Source: Gautieria morchelliformis
Taxonomy: Eukaryota > Basidiomycota > Agaricomycetes > Gomphales > Gomphaceae
Length of the DNA stretch: 64,000 nucleotides
Assembly: GCA_015179125.1 (NCBI GenBank)
Contig: WHVA01000208.1
Span: forward strand, 117,616 to 181,615
Direction of reading: 5' to 3'
This document shows positions 46,135 to 58,162 of the stretch, one piece after another (position 1 is the first letter of the stretch; every line of letters starts with the position of its first letter). Both the position numbers and the translations under genes were made by a program. The notes beneath the pieces are model-generated. The model was not told the DNA's origin. It saw only the letters and a program-made list of their open reading frames with translations, and did no database searches.

Positions 46135-46623
46135 TGTCAGGGGACACCCTGTTTTCCATTTCCAGTTCCGATACCACACCCAGTTCCGACTCCATTTCCG
46201 ACTCCGCTTCCGGTTCCGATTCCATCTACGCCTCCGCTTTCGGAAATGATTCCGCTTCTGGGAGAACTTCCACCAGTTCTGTTCGCCTCGCCAGTTCCAC
46301 TCCAATTTCCGACTTCCACTCTCGGAACAGTGTCGGAAATCAAGCGACTCGCGTAATAAGTGGCATCAAGGGTCGATCAAGGGTCAGGGTGGTCAGGGAG
46401 ATGCAGGGTTGATGGCGGGTGCCGAGTGTTGTCCCTGGCTGCGCAGCGTAGTATAATACGGGCTCGCTGACATTGGGGTTCCTTAGACTTTTCTCTTTGG
46501 ATTTCCCCTTGTCAGGTGAGAATCCCCCTCTTGTATACTCTGTTCATTTATACATACTTTGGATTTCCCCTTGTCAGTTGTGTGGTAGTGTGATCTCCAC
46601 AACTAGCCAGGGTTGCCCTTACA
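46135..46623 (+). repeat. 5' LTR of gypsy A (489 bp)
   Basis: TGTCAGGGGACACCC to GGTTGCCCTTACA. The first 200 bp are built from TTCCG hexamer-like repeats. About 200 bp further on, a GATTTCCCCTTGTCAG segment occurs twice. Confidence 0.9.
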
Positions 46624-46810
46624 GCAGAAAAGCCTCTCCCCTAGAGGACCGGCAGTCGTACCGCGCGTTGCATTCGCCATAGGTGCGTTCGGAATCGGAG
46701 ACAGCGACTCGGAAATCGCAACCTCTTCCGCACACACAGCGTACGACAGCCCCTCTTCTTATGTCGAGCTCCCAACCTCGGAAATCCCGTCCCATATTTC
46801 TCCTTCCGAC

Positions 46811-47986
46811 ATGGATCCGGACGATCGTCTTCGGAATATGGAGGAGGAATTGACGCGGAACCGGATGAAGACCGACGCGATTGAAACAGCCTTACAAGCG
46901 ATTTTGGCTAAGTTAGATATTCCACAAAGTGGTGGAAATGAAATGCTGGATGATGCGGATTTCGGAAAAGCCGAACTAGCGGAAGAGAGACAGTCCACGA
47001 AGTTAGCAAAGGTCAAACCCGCAACTCCGGCGGACTTTGATGGAGATCGGGAGAAGGGACGCGCATTCTTCAACACATGCAGCATCTACTTCGCAATTGT
47101 CGGAGACCTCTTTCCGAATGACCAGGCTCGGATTCACTGGGCATTGTCCTTTTTCAAATCGGACCGCGCAGCCCGTTTTGCAAACAAGGTGATCTGACAT
47201 GAAGCAAAGGGCAAGGGGAACTACTTCCAGGACTGGGACGCCTTCGAGAAAACATTTTCCGACCAGTTCTGCCCGAAAAACGAGCAGCTCACAGCCCTTA
47301 CGAAGCTCGAGGGGACTAGCTGGTACCAGGCCAAGGATCCAGTCGATGACTACATCGATCGCTTCCAGGAGCTCATCGACCTTGCGGAATATGACGATGA
47401 CAAGACGATCGTCATCAAATTCCGACGAGGACTTGATCCGACACTCCAGAACCAAGTTGCGCTGCTTGGGGATGGAGCTCCGGACTTTGATGACCCGGAA
47501 GGGTGGTACCAAGCTGCGCAGAGGGTGTCCCGGAACAGGGAGGCAAATGAGGCCTTCATGGCGACAAGCCGGAACATGGTCCGCAGTTCCACTCGTCCTA
47601 CTCCACCTGTGCCAAAACCCGGAAGCGCATTCATTCCCACACGGAAAGTATTTCCGATGCTTGCTCCGCCTGTTCCTATTAGGAACCACAGCCCTCCTCC
47701 CTCGAAGAGTGGCCCTGCCCCGATGGATGTTGACCGCATGCGCGGAAAAGGCCAGGGAACTATCACCTGCTTCCGATGTTGACAACCAGGCCACTATGCT
47801 CGCGAGTGCCCCCAAGCCTTTGATATCCGGCTTATGACCACAGAGGAGAAACTCGAGCTCCTTCCAGAGTTCCTCGCACTCGCGGACATAAGCGGAGTGC
47901 CCACTGCGGAAGAAATTTCCGAAAATGTGGAACATGGTCCACCGGAAGCGGAAGATGCATCGGATTTTGTGACACGCAGCGGGTGA
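46811..47986 (+). pseudogene. Gypsy A Gag
   Basis: Likely start ATG 46811 (MDPDDRLRNMEEEL). Coiled-coil N-terminus, then the capsid-like retrotransposon Gag core (FDGDREKGRAFFNTCSIYF, FFKSDRAARFANKV, W.AFEKTFSDQFCP, ALTKLEGTSWYQ ... YIDRFQELIDLAEYDD). A C-terminal CCHC knuckle (CFRC.QPGHYAREC) is damaged by a TGA at 47780-47782. A second TGA is at 47195-47197. At the first stop the context suggests an original CGA; at the knuckle, element B has CGA at the aligned position. Gag stops at 47986 and pol overlaps in the -1 frame, the arrangement used for ribosomal frameshifting. Confidence 0.85.
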
Positions 47987-50900
47987 GATGTGTGCCCCTG
48001 CTGCCTGTACATAACCGGTTTGCCTGTCTTGAAGTAGAGAATGAAAAGCCTCCACTCCCCTCACTTCGTGCAGACCCACCGGATAAAGTCACACAAAAAC
48101 CAAATCCAACGCCCCATCCATCCCGCATCCGCCCTTGGGAGAGACGCCTTCCAAAGCGCTATGTTGTTGCTGCCACCCCTGGCCCCAAGTCACTAGTCAT
48201 TAAGGTGGAGATCCAGACGACAGATACGGCGGAAGTCAAATCCGGACCCGCCCTTGTCGATTTCAGGGCCACTGGTCAGTTTATGGACCGGGACTATGTG
48301 GAACGGAACCGACTGACCACGCGGAAGTTGCAACGTGCAATCCCAGTGTTCAATGTGGATGGAAGCCCCAATGAGGCAGGGTCCATCACGGAGATAGTAG
48401 ACACGATTCTCCGTTACGATGGACACTCAGAATGCACTTCCTTTGCAGTCACCAGCCTGGGGAGGCAGGACATCATCCTCAGGTTTACCTGGCTTCAGGA
48501 GCACAACCCGGAGATCAATTGGCAGACTCGGAAGGTACTGATGAGTCGATGTCCAGCCAAGTGTCACATGTGCAGGTCGGAAGTGCGGAAGGAGCGCCAG
48601 GAGCAGCAGAAGACCGAACGGCTCATACAGACATGTCGTTCTGGCCCCCATCCACTGCTTGCAGAAGAAGACTCGGACGCGGAATTTGAACCGGATCCCA
48701 ATTCCAATTCCAATTCCAATTCTGATTCCGACGTCGTCCGACTTGGCTCGGAAGACACTCTGGCAGAAGGGGAGCGCTTGCTGTACGTAAACCTTCCGCC
48801 GGAAGCGGAACACATCCGCGCCACCGGAAATATTTCGCAACGCCTTGCTGAAGCCTCTAAGAGGCATGATAGAGTGGAGGCAGAAATTCCGGAGTACCTG
48901 CGGGAGTTCGAGGATGTCTTTTCCAAGGAGTCGTTTGATGCCCTGCCTCCGCGGAAGCTGTGGGACCACGCCATCGAGTTGGAGCCTGGGTCAAAGCCCA
49001 CCAACTGCAACATCTACCCGCTGTCACCCAAGGAGCAGGTAGAGCTCGATGCATTCCTTGCGGAAAACCTCTGTACAGGGAGGATCCGCCCCTCCAAGTC
49101 ACCCATGGCATCTCCAGTGTTCTTCATCAAGAAGAAGGACAGCTCGCTCAGACTTGTGCAGGATTACCGGGCCTTGAATGCAATCACGATCAAGAACCGG
49201 TACCCCATTCCACTCATTTCCGAACTGATCACACAACTCCGCGGGGCAGGTACTTCACTAAGCTGGATGTCCACTGGGGCTTCAATAATGTCGGATCGGG
49301 AGGGAGACGAGTGGAAGGCCGCATTCTGCACCAACCGAGGACTCTTTGATCCACAGGTCATGTTCTTTGGCCTCACCAACAGTCCCGCCACATTCCAGAC
49401 GATGATGAATGACATTTTCCGTGACATGATAGCAGAAGGGGTTGTCTGCGTCTACCTCGATGACATCCTCATCTTCACAAAAACAATGTCTGAACATCGG
49501 GAAGTCGTGCGGAGAGTGCTGGAACGGCTCCGGGATTCAACCTGTGTCTCAAGCCGGAAAAGTGCGAATTTGAGCGGACGGGATAGAGTATCTTGGGGTG
49601 ATTGTGTCGGAAGGAAAGGTGGAAATGGACCCAGTCAAAGTTTCCGGTGTATCGGATTGGCCCATGCCGCGGAACAAGAAGGAGGTCCAGTCCTTCATTG
49701 GGTTTGTCAATTTCTACCGGCGGTTCATCAAGGACTTCTCCTGCCACGCTCATGCCCTCTTCGACCTCACCAAGAAGGAGGTTGGATGGTGGTGGGGGAG
49801 CCGGAACAGGCCTCCTTGACAAACTCAAAGAGCTGATCACTTCTGCCCCGGTCCTGATCTTTCCCGACGACTCTCACCCTTATCGAGTCGAGGCGGATTC
49901 TTCCGACACAGCTACCGGAGCGGTCTTGTCACAACAGTCATTGGAAGATGATGGGGGATGGTGTCCGATTGCCTTCTTCTCTAAAAGCCTTAGTCCGGTC
50001 GAGCGGAACTATGAGATCCACGACAAGGAGATGCTGGCAATCATCCGAGCGCTGGAGGAGTGGCGACACTTCCTCGAGGGTGCCTTATGCCCGTTTGAGA
50101 TCTGGACAGACCACAAGAACCTCGAGTATTTCCGCACGTCTAAGAAGTTGAACCGACGACAAGCACGGTGGTCCCTACACCTGTCCCGGTTCGACTTCCT
50201 GCTCCACCACCGCCCCGGCCGCACCATGGGCAAACCTGATGCCCTATCCCGCCGTGCGGATCATGGAAGTGGAAGTGGAGACAACGCGGATATGACACTG
50301 CTCCGCCCTAGTCTCTTTGCAATCCACGCCCTAGAGGGAGTGACTGCAGTTGGGGCGGAAGTGGAAATGCTCTGGGACATCCGGAGGCAGTACCGGAATG
50401 GAGAGAAGGAGGAGTCGGTGGTGAAGGCAGTGGAGGAACTTCGGAAAGGGCACTCGCGGTCTGTATGGGCAGCGGAGTGGTCGGAACGTGATGGACTGCT
50501 CCACTTCAGAGGCAAGGTCTATGTTCCAGGTGGGGCGGACCTCCGCCGCCGCATTGTGTCCCAGCACCATGACACACGGGTCGCTGGGCATGCTACAGGT
50601 GGAAGACGCTGGAGTTAGTGGCTCGGAATTACTGGTGACCTCAGATGTCCCGCTACATTGGACATTATGTGAAGACATGTGACCTTTGTCTCCGAACCAA
50701 AACACAACGACATCCGCCCGTCGGAGAACTTGTTCCACTCCCGATTCCTGAATCCCGCTGGGACACCATCAGCGTCGACTTCATCGTTGAACTCCCACAG
50801 TCTCATGGCTACGACGTGATCATGAACGTCGTGGATTCGGTAAGCAAGGTGTCCCACTTCATTCCGATGCACACGACAATCACAGCCCTCGGAGCGGCCC

Positions 50901-51909
50901 ACCTGTTCCTTGCACATGTCTGGAAGTTGCATGGGCTCCCAAGTCAAGTTGTTTCCGACCGAGGTCCGCAGTTTGTCGCAGAACTGACTCAGGAGATCTA
51001 CCGCCTCCTCGGCATAAAGCTGGCTACCACCACAGTGTACCATCTGCAGGGTGACGGACAGACGGAACGGGTCAATCAGGAGTTGGAGCAATATCTCCGC
51101 CTCTTTGTCAATGAGAGGCAGGATGACTGGGACGAGTTACTTCCACTGGCGGAATTCCAATACAACAACCATGTACATTCCGCCACACAACAGACTCCCT
51201 TCATGCTTGACTCCGGACGACATCCGTGGATGGGCTTCAAACCACACCAGGCTGAGTCCCGACTCGAGACAGTCAATGAGTTCCGAGACCGCATGGACTC
51301 CACCCTTTTGGAAGCCAAGTCGGCCCTTGCGAAGGCCAAGGATGACATGGCAAGGATGACATGGCAAGGTACTACAACCAACACCGGGTTCCTGCCCCAG
51401 AGTACCAAGTCAGAGATAAGGTGTATCTAGATGCAAGTGACATCCGCACCACACGCCCTTCGCAGAAGCTTGCCCACCGCTACCTTGGTCCCTTCACAGT
51501 GACGCGGAGGGTTGGACGGAATGCATACCGCCTCCAACTTCCGATGTCCATGTCCTGCCTCCACCCCGTCTTCAATGTGGTGAAGTTACACCCTATGCTT
51601 GAGGACCCAATTCCAGGTCGGAAGGCTCGTCCGCCACCTCCGCCGGAAATTGTAGATGGGGAAGAGCACTATGTGGTGGAAAGGATCCTGGACAGCCGGT
51701 TTGTGTGAGGACGACTCCAATTCCTCGTGAAATGGGAAGGGTATGGGTACGAGGAGAATTCGTGGTCCTGGAGCAAGATGTTTCCGCTCCAGACAAACTC
51801 CATGAGTTCTATAGGACACACCCCGGTGCCCCTCGCCGAATCCGCTCGCTGGCATTTCAATCCCTCATGTCCCGTGCTTCGAGGACGCAGCACGCTAGAG
51901 GGGGGGTGA
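47983..51909 (+). pseudogene. Gypsy A Pol (protease, RT, RNase H, integrase, chromodomain), decayed
   Basis: Collinear with the intact pol of B. The protease active site reads LVDFRATG where B has LVDCGATG. RT keeps VYLDDILIFT (49.45 kb). Frame breaks occur near 49247-49290 (just before the RT core), 49535-49600, 49800, 50600-50645 (HATGGRRW against the B finger region) and 51355. A TGA at 51706-51708 in the chromodomain linker replaces CGA of B. RNase H ([18 protein letters not shown]), integrase (VDFIVELPQSHGYD, QVVSDRGPQFVAEL, GDGQTERVNQEL) and chromodomain (VKWEGYGYEENSW) remain recognisable. Confidence 0.9.
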
Positions 51910-52415
51910 TGTCAGGGGACACCCTGTTTTCCATTTCCAGTTCCATTTCCAGTTCCGACACCACACCCAGTTCCACCTCCATTTCCGACTCCGGTTCCGG
52001 TTCCGATTCCATCTCCGCCTCCGCTTTCGGAAATGATTCCGCTTCTGGGAGAACTTCCACCAGTTCTGTTCGCCTTGCCAGTTCCACTCCAATTTCCGAC
52101 TTCCACTCTCGGAACAGTGTCGGAAATCAAGCGACTCGCGTAATAGGTGGCATCAAGGGTCGATCAAGGGTCAGGGTGGTCAGGGAGATGCAGGGTTGAT
52201 GGCGGGTGCTGAGTGTTGTCCCTGGCTGCACAGCGTAGTATAATACTGGCTCGCTGACATTGGGGGTCCTTAGACTTTTCTCTTTGGATTTCCCCTTGTC
52301 AGGTGAGAATCCCCTCTCTTGTATACTCTGTTCATTTATGCATACTTTGGATTTCCCCTTGTCAGTCAGTTGTGTGGTAGTGTGATCTCCACAACTAGCC
52401 AGGGTTGCCATTACA
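51910..52415 (+). repeat. 3' LTR of gypsy A (506 bp)
   Basis: TGTCAGGGGACACCC to GGTTGCCATTACA, preceded by a G-run (GAGGGGGGGTGA) that serves as polypurine tract. It differs from the 5' LTR by small indels (extra TTCCATTTCCAG unit, TCAG repeat) and some substitutions, so the two LTRs have diverged since insertion or came from different copies. Confidence 0.9.
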
Positions 52416-53014
52416 CTCCTCCCTCACTCTATTGTATGTTTATTTCATCTATTTTGTATCATGACTGCACACCCCTATCCAACCCTGACTCATGACAGCC
52501 TCTTTCCTATTTGCTGATACCATATGAGCATTTGATATAAGTAGTTCACATTCGCATGTATATTCCCCAGTTCAATTATCATACGTCCATCTTGTGCAAA
52601 CTTGACCTCGCTGTGACTATCATCTTGAGCCTTCTCCTGTAGATTTCTATCTTCAACCAGAAGAAGACTTAGGCATCACTGGTGAGTTCTCATACTTCAT
52701 CTTCGTTACCTTAGCCTTCGAACTATTATCTGTGCTGTCAGCGAAGGGCTCCGAAGGAGTGCCTTCACCGGCGAAGGGATTGTCACTACTTAGATAACCC
52801 TTCCGTGACACCTTGCACGTTACATCGTCAAGTGCCACGGGCTCTTTCGCTACGACTGTAGATAGGGCGAGCTCCGTTCGGGCAGCCCTCTTATCTTGTG
52901 AACATTTATTGTTTCACCCTCTTCGCTGCATGGCACACTTATTCGCACAAGTTATTTGGGCATTCACTGTGTTCACTAATACATGATATTAACGCCTAAA
53001 AACCAATCTTGACA
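52416..53014 (+). repeat. Repeat R1, copy a (candidate LTR, 5'-truncated)
   Basis: Complement of 55242-55845 and 58666-59270. In this orientation it has a TATA-like GATATAAGTAG at about 52536 and ends CCAATCTTGACA at 53014. It is cut at 52416 by gypsy A. It contains repeated GCGAAGG motifs typical of this repeat. Confidence 0.8.
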
Positions 53015-53835
53015 ACGGTGTGTCGCCACTTTGACCCCCCAGTGCCTACCAGCCAAGGCCTTGCATTTATGGTGACTTCTACGGGCTCTTTATACTGTCC
53101 CTACGAAGTCTCATTCTGAAGGTCCCCCGAAAACTGGCCACGCAATGTTGGCACGGTTCAAGTTTCCCCTACCCGGCAGGCTAACTTCATGGTCCCTGTG
53201 AGTGTCTTATTAATGTTTTTCACAGGTTGGCCACCGTGGAGGCTATCCACAGTGTTCACTCCCGGGCCGCGTTGAGGCCCTGCAAGGAGGCATGGCACTG
53301 TTTCGGCCACCCCCCCGCCGAGAGTTTTCTGACGATTTTTCAATCGTCAGCACAGCGATCTTGTCTAAGATGCTGCAGGAACCACTCTTCAACTGTTTGC
53401 CAGGCAAACAGTCATTGGAAGTTCAAAAAGGTGTAAGATGGGTGGCTTATTACTTGTGTTGTCACAAGGTAGCAGAACTCGACCAAACTATGGTGATTCT
53501 AATACGACGTAGTGACGGTTACAGGTAAGATTAAGCTGGGGAATCCCATGGGATTTCCACACAAGAACTATACAGTGGGTCCGTGAGGATCCACTGGCAC
53601 TATGTAAGCTACCAGCTATTATGTGTTGCCGCAAGGCAACACAGGTATATATCTATATTTACAGAGGGGGAAGGTAGAGACAGTGAGGCAAGGGAAATAG
53701 ACAGGTCATGACAAGTTCCTGTGGAGCCACCCCCTGCAAACGACCCCAAAACACGTCAGCGCAACACCCTTGACCCCAGCCTGATTATCGAAGGCAGATG
53801 CAGCCGTACCCCCTCCTCTCAACTGCATGAAGGTG
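53015..53835. other. Unresolved segment: small ORF and relic of a D/E-type LTR
   Basis: An exon-like frame at 53223-53528 (GHRGGYPQCSLPGRVEAL ... VAYYLCCHKVAEL), preceded by a plausible intron (GTGAGT at about 53197 to TTTCACAG at 53225), is unrecognised and of low confidence. Positions about 53540-53663, read on the minus strand (TGTAAATATAG ... GGACCCACTGTATAGTT), resemble the LTR of gypsies D and E. Confidence 0.35.
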
Positions 53836-55241
53836 GCATACCCCCTATCCTGCATCAAAGAGGAAGGACATTGCTAACACATCCACCAACAAATGTGGTG
53901 CTGGATCTCAACCACTGTCCATCACAAAATCCAGTGTGTCCACTGAGGATGGGGCCACTTCTAAAGGCCTTTCCACTACCTTCTCCACCACATCCAAAAC
54001 CATCCTCACAGCCAAAGTGCCTGCGTCCCTGAAAACGCGCCTGGCCGATGACATTGCAGGCAAGCAGCGCCTCAGCGTGGTCCCCGAGGACAGTGAGGAC
54101 AAACCCAATATCCCCAGTGATAATGACGGTCCGGGACCCACCGAGGTTGATGATATAGAATATGTGGATGAGGATGAGGACGACGAGGATGATGAAGCAT
54201 CTAGCACTAATGATGATTGCAACAGTGCCACAGAACCCTCATCATCTCCACCTCAGCCTCCAAAGAAGAAGGGTAAGGCAGTAAGCAAAGGAAAAGCAAC
54301 CGCAAAGGGTGCTTTGCCTAACCATGAGTGTTTTTCTTTCTTTTTTTTTTTTTTTTTTCTTTTCTTATTTTATGCTTACTGACCTAATTTTTTCATAGTA
54401 ATTAAATTTGTCATACCATTCCATAACCAAGTAGGGGTAATCACTAATCGAATGCACTACGTTGAGTTGGCGAGCACCCTTGCCACAGTTAAGTCAATAC
54501 TTCATTATCTACTTGGCCTGTATGTGATCCCTGAGGAGAAAAGGACCGGGCTGGTAACACACTTCTACAAGGACCCAGCCAAGTGCTGCTTTGCGCTGGA
54601 GATGGAGGAGGATTGGTCGGCCTTGAAGGCCGAGTGGGTAAACCAGGTGGCGAAAAGGGGTGCGGAAGCTTGTATTGACATTGTTCTTCCCCCCAAGGTA
54701 AGTTTTTTTTCTTTCTTTCTCATCATTGATTTAAACTAATGCATTCTAATACAGTTCTTTCAATTTTTAGAGGAGGCGGTCAAAGCACAGACCAGTGCCA
54801 CCACAGGTAAACTGAAGGCTAAAAAGAAGGACCTGGTCAACCCGTTCCTTTCGCAGAAAGAACTGGTTGAATCTGAAATCCGGGAAAAACAAGCCCTCAA
54901 TGTGAACTCACCCGAATACAAAGCTCAGCTGCAAAAGCTGCTCGAGGTCTGGCCTTGTGATCAACACATTGGCTCGATCTGCATGGTGCGTGCCTTCAAC
55001 AGGCACCACAAAGTCATTAATTATGAAGGGGAGCTAATTTGGGTAATACAACTGGTATCTTTCTGTGTTTTCTTTCCTTTAACATTCATTTACTCAGCTA
55101 TTAATTGATAGATGGAGAATACGCCTGGTGTTGACCTCAACACACCACCCAATGTGGACTACTTCAAATTCTTTCACTATAGGCCTGGTGGTGCAAACAC
55201 GGCGGCATCCAACTATGCACGTTGCAGTGGAACGAGGTATG

Positions 55242-56501
55242 TGTCAAGATTGTTTTTTAGGCATTAATATTGTGTATTAGTGAACACAGCGAATGCCTGA
55301 ATAACTTGTGTGAAAAGTATGCCGTTCGGCAAACAGGGTGAACCAATAAATATTCAGAAGATAAGAGGGCTGCACGATCGGGGCTTGCCCTATCTACAGT
55401 CATAGCGAAATAGCCCGTGGCACTTGACGATGTAACGTGCAAGGTGTCACGGAAAGGTTGTTTAAGTAGCAACAATCCTTTCATCGGCGAAGGCGAGTGC
55501 TCCTTCAGAGCCCTTCGCCGACAGCACAGATAATAGTTCGAAGGCTAAGGTAACGAAGATGAAGTATGAGAACTCACCAGTGATGCCTAAGTCTTCTTCT
55601 GGTTGAAGATAGAAATCTACAGGAGAAGGCTCAAGATGATAGTCACAGCGAGGTCAAGTTTGCACAAGATGGACGTATGATAATTGAACTGGGGAATATA
55701 CATGTGAATGTGAACTACTTATATCAAATGCTCATATGGTATCAGCAAATAGGAAAGAGGCTGTCATGAGTCAGGGTTGGATAGGGGTGTGCAGTCATGA
55801 TACAAAATAGATGAAATAAACATACAATAGAGTGAGGGAGGAGGGCGAATGTGAAATGATGGGGAGGAAAGGCGGTGAAGGCACCTATGTACGAAAACAC
55901 GCCTTGAGACCTGCATATATGTTACCCTGCATGGACTCTTCGTCTGCCGGGCTGATCCCACACAATCTACGGGTAGGATGTCCCACGAATGTGTCCTGGC
56001 CATATGAACACCTAAAGGGGTTGCGTCGGGAAGATGGTGGGGCCAGTGATGAACCATCACACCGGGTAGAGGATGTCGATCGTGTTTGATGGTGTGCCTG
56101 CTGGCAAATGATGCGAGCAGTGAATGGTCATTCGGCGAATGTGGCGAAGGGTGAATGCATCGATCATAGATGAGGCGTGGTTGGATGGCAGGGTGAAGTC
56201 GGGCGAATGCGAAGGAGGAGTGGTGAAAGGGGAAACAGGGACAGCTGGGTGCAGGAAACACACGGTCGTGACAATCTGGCCAGAGGAACATCCAAAAGGG
56301 GGTTGAGCCAAGTAGGTAAGAGAGTCAGTGAGGGACCATCAAGCCAGTCAAAGGATGTTGATCGTGTTTTGATGGCGTGGCTATGGCGAGTGAGGCGAGT
56401 AGCCAAGATCATTCGGCGAACTCGGCGAAGGGCGATTGGAGTGAACATCGAGGTGGAGTGATGAAGGGCTACTGGGTATAGGAAATAAATGTGTCATGAC
56501 A
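55242..56501 (-). repeat. Repeat R1, copy b (candidate solo LTR, 1260 bp)
   Basis: Plus-strand ends are TGTCAAGATTG and GTGTCATGACA (TG...CA). Flanks GTATG (55237-55241) and ATATG (56502-56506) match at four of five bases, suggesting an aged target duplication. The sense strand is probably minus, where a TATA-like box is followed by a splice-donor-like GGTGAGTTCTC. The distal third contains two diverged direct copies of about 300 bp (GATGTCGATCGTGTTTGATGG type). Confidence 0.65.
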
Positions 56502-56934
56502 ATATGTTAGCAATGAGCCGATGCCATGGCCTTCCCCCGCCCCCCACCTGCCATCAACATCAATTTTCCCCTGGAGGTGTTTCAGGCTTTCCGTGCCACC
56601 TCGCAACCACTGAAGCGATCTGGTTCACCAGAGGCCATGATGAGTACCCCTGACAAGGTGGATACTCATGCACAGATTGTACCAACCATCAGGGACTGGC
56701 TCATGGAGTTGGAGGGCCGGCAAGAACTGAGCTATTATACCAGGTGGGGTTTTCTGCGCAGCATATTTGAAGCTGAGGAGTGCCTTGATGTCACCCTTAC
56801 ACATATTGCAAGGATACAGCTGGAGTCTCTGAAGATATGTTATGAGCGCAAAGTTGTAGATGCACTGTTTCTGATAGAGCAGCTTGAAGAAGCTGGCAAG
56901 GGGTATGGTTTTGGAGTGGGAGGTGGGCAGAAGG

Positions 56935-57424
56935 TGTAAGGGCAACCCTGGCTAGTTGTGGAGATCGCACTACCACACAACTGACAAGGGGAAATCCAAA
57001 GTATGTATAAATGAACAGAATATACAAGAGAGGGGATTCTCACCTGACAAGGGGAAATCCAAAGAGAAAAGTCTAAGGACCCCCAATGTCAGCGAGCCCG
57101 TATTATACTATGCTGCGCAGCCAGGGACAACACTCGGCACCCGCCATCAACCCTGCATCTCCCTGACCTCCCTGACCCTTGATTGACCCTTGATGCCACC
57201 TATTACGCGAGTCGCTTGAGTTCCGACATTGTTCCGAGAGTGGAAGTCGGAAATTGGAGTGGAACTGGCAAGGCGAACAGAACTGGTGGAAGTTCTCCCA
57301 GAAGCGGAATCATTTCCGAAAGCGGAGGCGGAGATGGAATCGGAACCGGAAGCGGAATCGGAAATGGAGTCGGAACTGGGTGTGGTGTCGGAACTGGAAA
57401 TGGAAAACAGGGTGTCCCCTGACA
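56935..57424 (-). repeat. Solo LTR of the gypsy A/B family (490 bp), target duplication GAAGG
   Basis: Plus strand TGTAAGGGCAACCC to GGTGTCCCCTGACA. GAAGG at 56930-56934 and 57425-57429 is an exact 5-bp duplication. It sits in the last codons of family X copy 2. Confidence 0.95.
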
Positions 57425-57545
57425 GAAGGGGGCCAAGAAGGCTAAACATTACTAGAATAGCATAGATAATTAGGTGGGGTACTCATGTCAATCTATATCT
57501 TGTGCCAATGGCAAATTCAAGGCAGTCATCATTACATCTCTGCAT

Positions 57546-58075
57546 CACCCACATCACCTGCATCACCCGGATCACTGGAAATGGTAATGCAGGTGATGCA
57601 GGTGATGCGGGTGATGCAGGTTGCAGGTGATGCGGGTTGTGGGTGGTGTGGGTGATGCGGGTTGCAGGTGATGTGGGTGATTAATGTGGGTGATGCAGGT
57701 GATTGATGCGGGTGATGCGGGTGATGCGGTGATGCGGGTGATGCGGGTGGTGCAGGTGATGCGGGTGATGTGGGTGATGCGGGTGATGCGGGTGATGCGG
57801 GTTGCAGGTGATGCAAGTTGCGGGTGATGCAGGTTGCGGGTGATGCGGGTGATGCGGGTGATGTGGGTGGTGCAGGTGATGTGGGTGATGTGGGTGATGC
57901 GGGTGATGCAGGTTGTGGGTGATGCAGGTTGCGGGTGATGCGGGTGATGCGGGTGATGTGGGTGATGCGGGTTGGGGGTGATGCAGGTGATGCAGGTGAT
58001 GCGGGTTGCAGGTGATGCGGGTGATTGATGCGGGTGATGCAGGCGATGTGGGTGATGCAGGTGATGCAGGTGATG
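57546..58075. repeat. Minisatellite of GTGATGCGG / GATGCAGGT units
   Basis: About 530 bp made almost entirely of 9-bp units GTGATGCGG or GTGATGCAG with 6-bp variants (GGTTGC, GGTTGT). Minus-strand frames stay open as His/Pro/Ser/Ala-Thr-Ile repeats, which are artefacts of the repeat. It forms the loop of the inverted repeat. Confidence 0.9.
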
Positions 58076-58162
58076 CAGAGATGTAATGATGACTGCCTTG
58101 AATTTGCCATTGGCACAAGATATAGATTGACATGAGTACCCCACCTAACTATCTATGCTATT

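Larger units (their letters stand above)
46135..52415 (+). mobile_element. Ty3/gypsy chromovirus element A, two LTRs, decayed
   Basis: The LTRs at 46135-46623 and 51910-52415 enclose gag and pol. It belongs to the same family as gypsy B (59.4 kb) and the solo LTR at 56935. The left flank is Copia protease and the right flank is the interior of repeat R1; the five bases on each side (AATGC and CTCCT) do not match. A simple insertion would give matching duplications, so the two ends probably derive from different insertions joined by recombination. Confidence 0.9.
53836..57455 (+). pseudogene. Family X copy 2, interrupted by R1 and a solo LTR
   Basis: The 5' part has a basic patch (SKRKD), a Ser/Thr region and an acidic stretch (YVDEDEDDEDDEAS), then KKKGKAVSKGKATAKG. 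Introns: 54328-54398, 54698-54754 and 55055-55111, at the same places as in copy 1. Exon 2 carries RTGLVTHFYKDPAKCCFAL, exon 3 FFQFLEEAVKA and CDQHIGSICMVRAF, and exon 4 GVDLNTPPNVDYFKFFHY. R1 (55242-56501) interrupts exon 4; coding resumes with PPPAININFPLEVFQAF and YYTRWGFLRSIFEAEECLDV, with a 1-nt frame difference. A solo LTR (56935-57424) splits the codons after GVGGGQK; skipping it and one duplication gives GAKKAKHY and the stop at 57455, exactly as in copy 3. Function unknown. Confidence 0.75.

Noticed and set aside
46137..46412. Ser-rich and Trp/Arg-rich ORFs in the gypsy LTRs
   Set aside because: They are translations of TTCCG units; only the pol tail in gypsy B is an extension of a real frame.
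57546..58075. Regular short repeats that might suggest a CRISPR array, and long His/Pro/Ser open frames on the minus strand
   Set aside because: The units are 9 bp without spacers, in a eukaryotic genome; the frames are open only because of the repeat.
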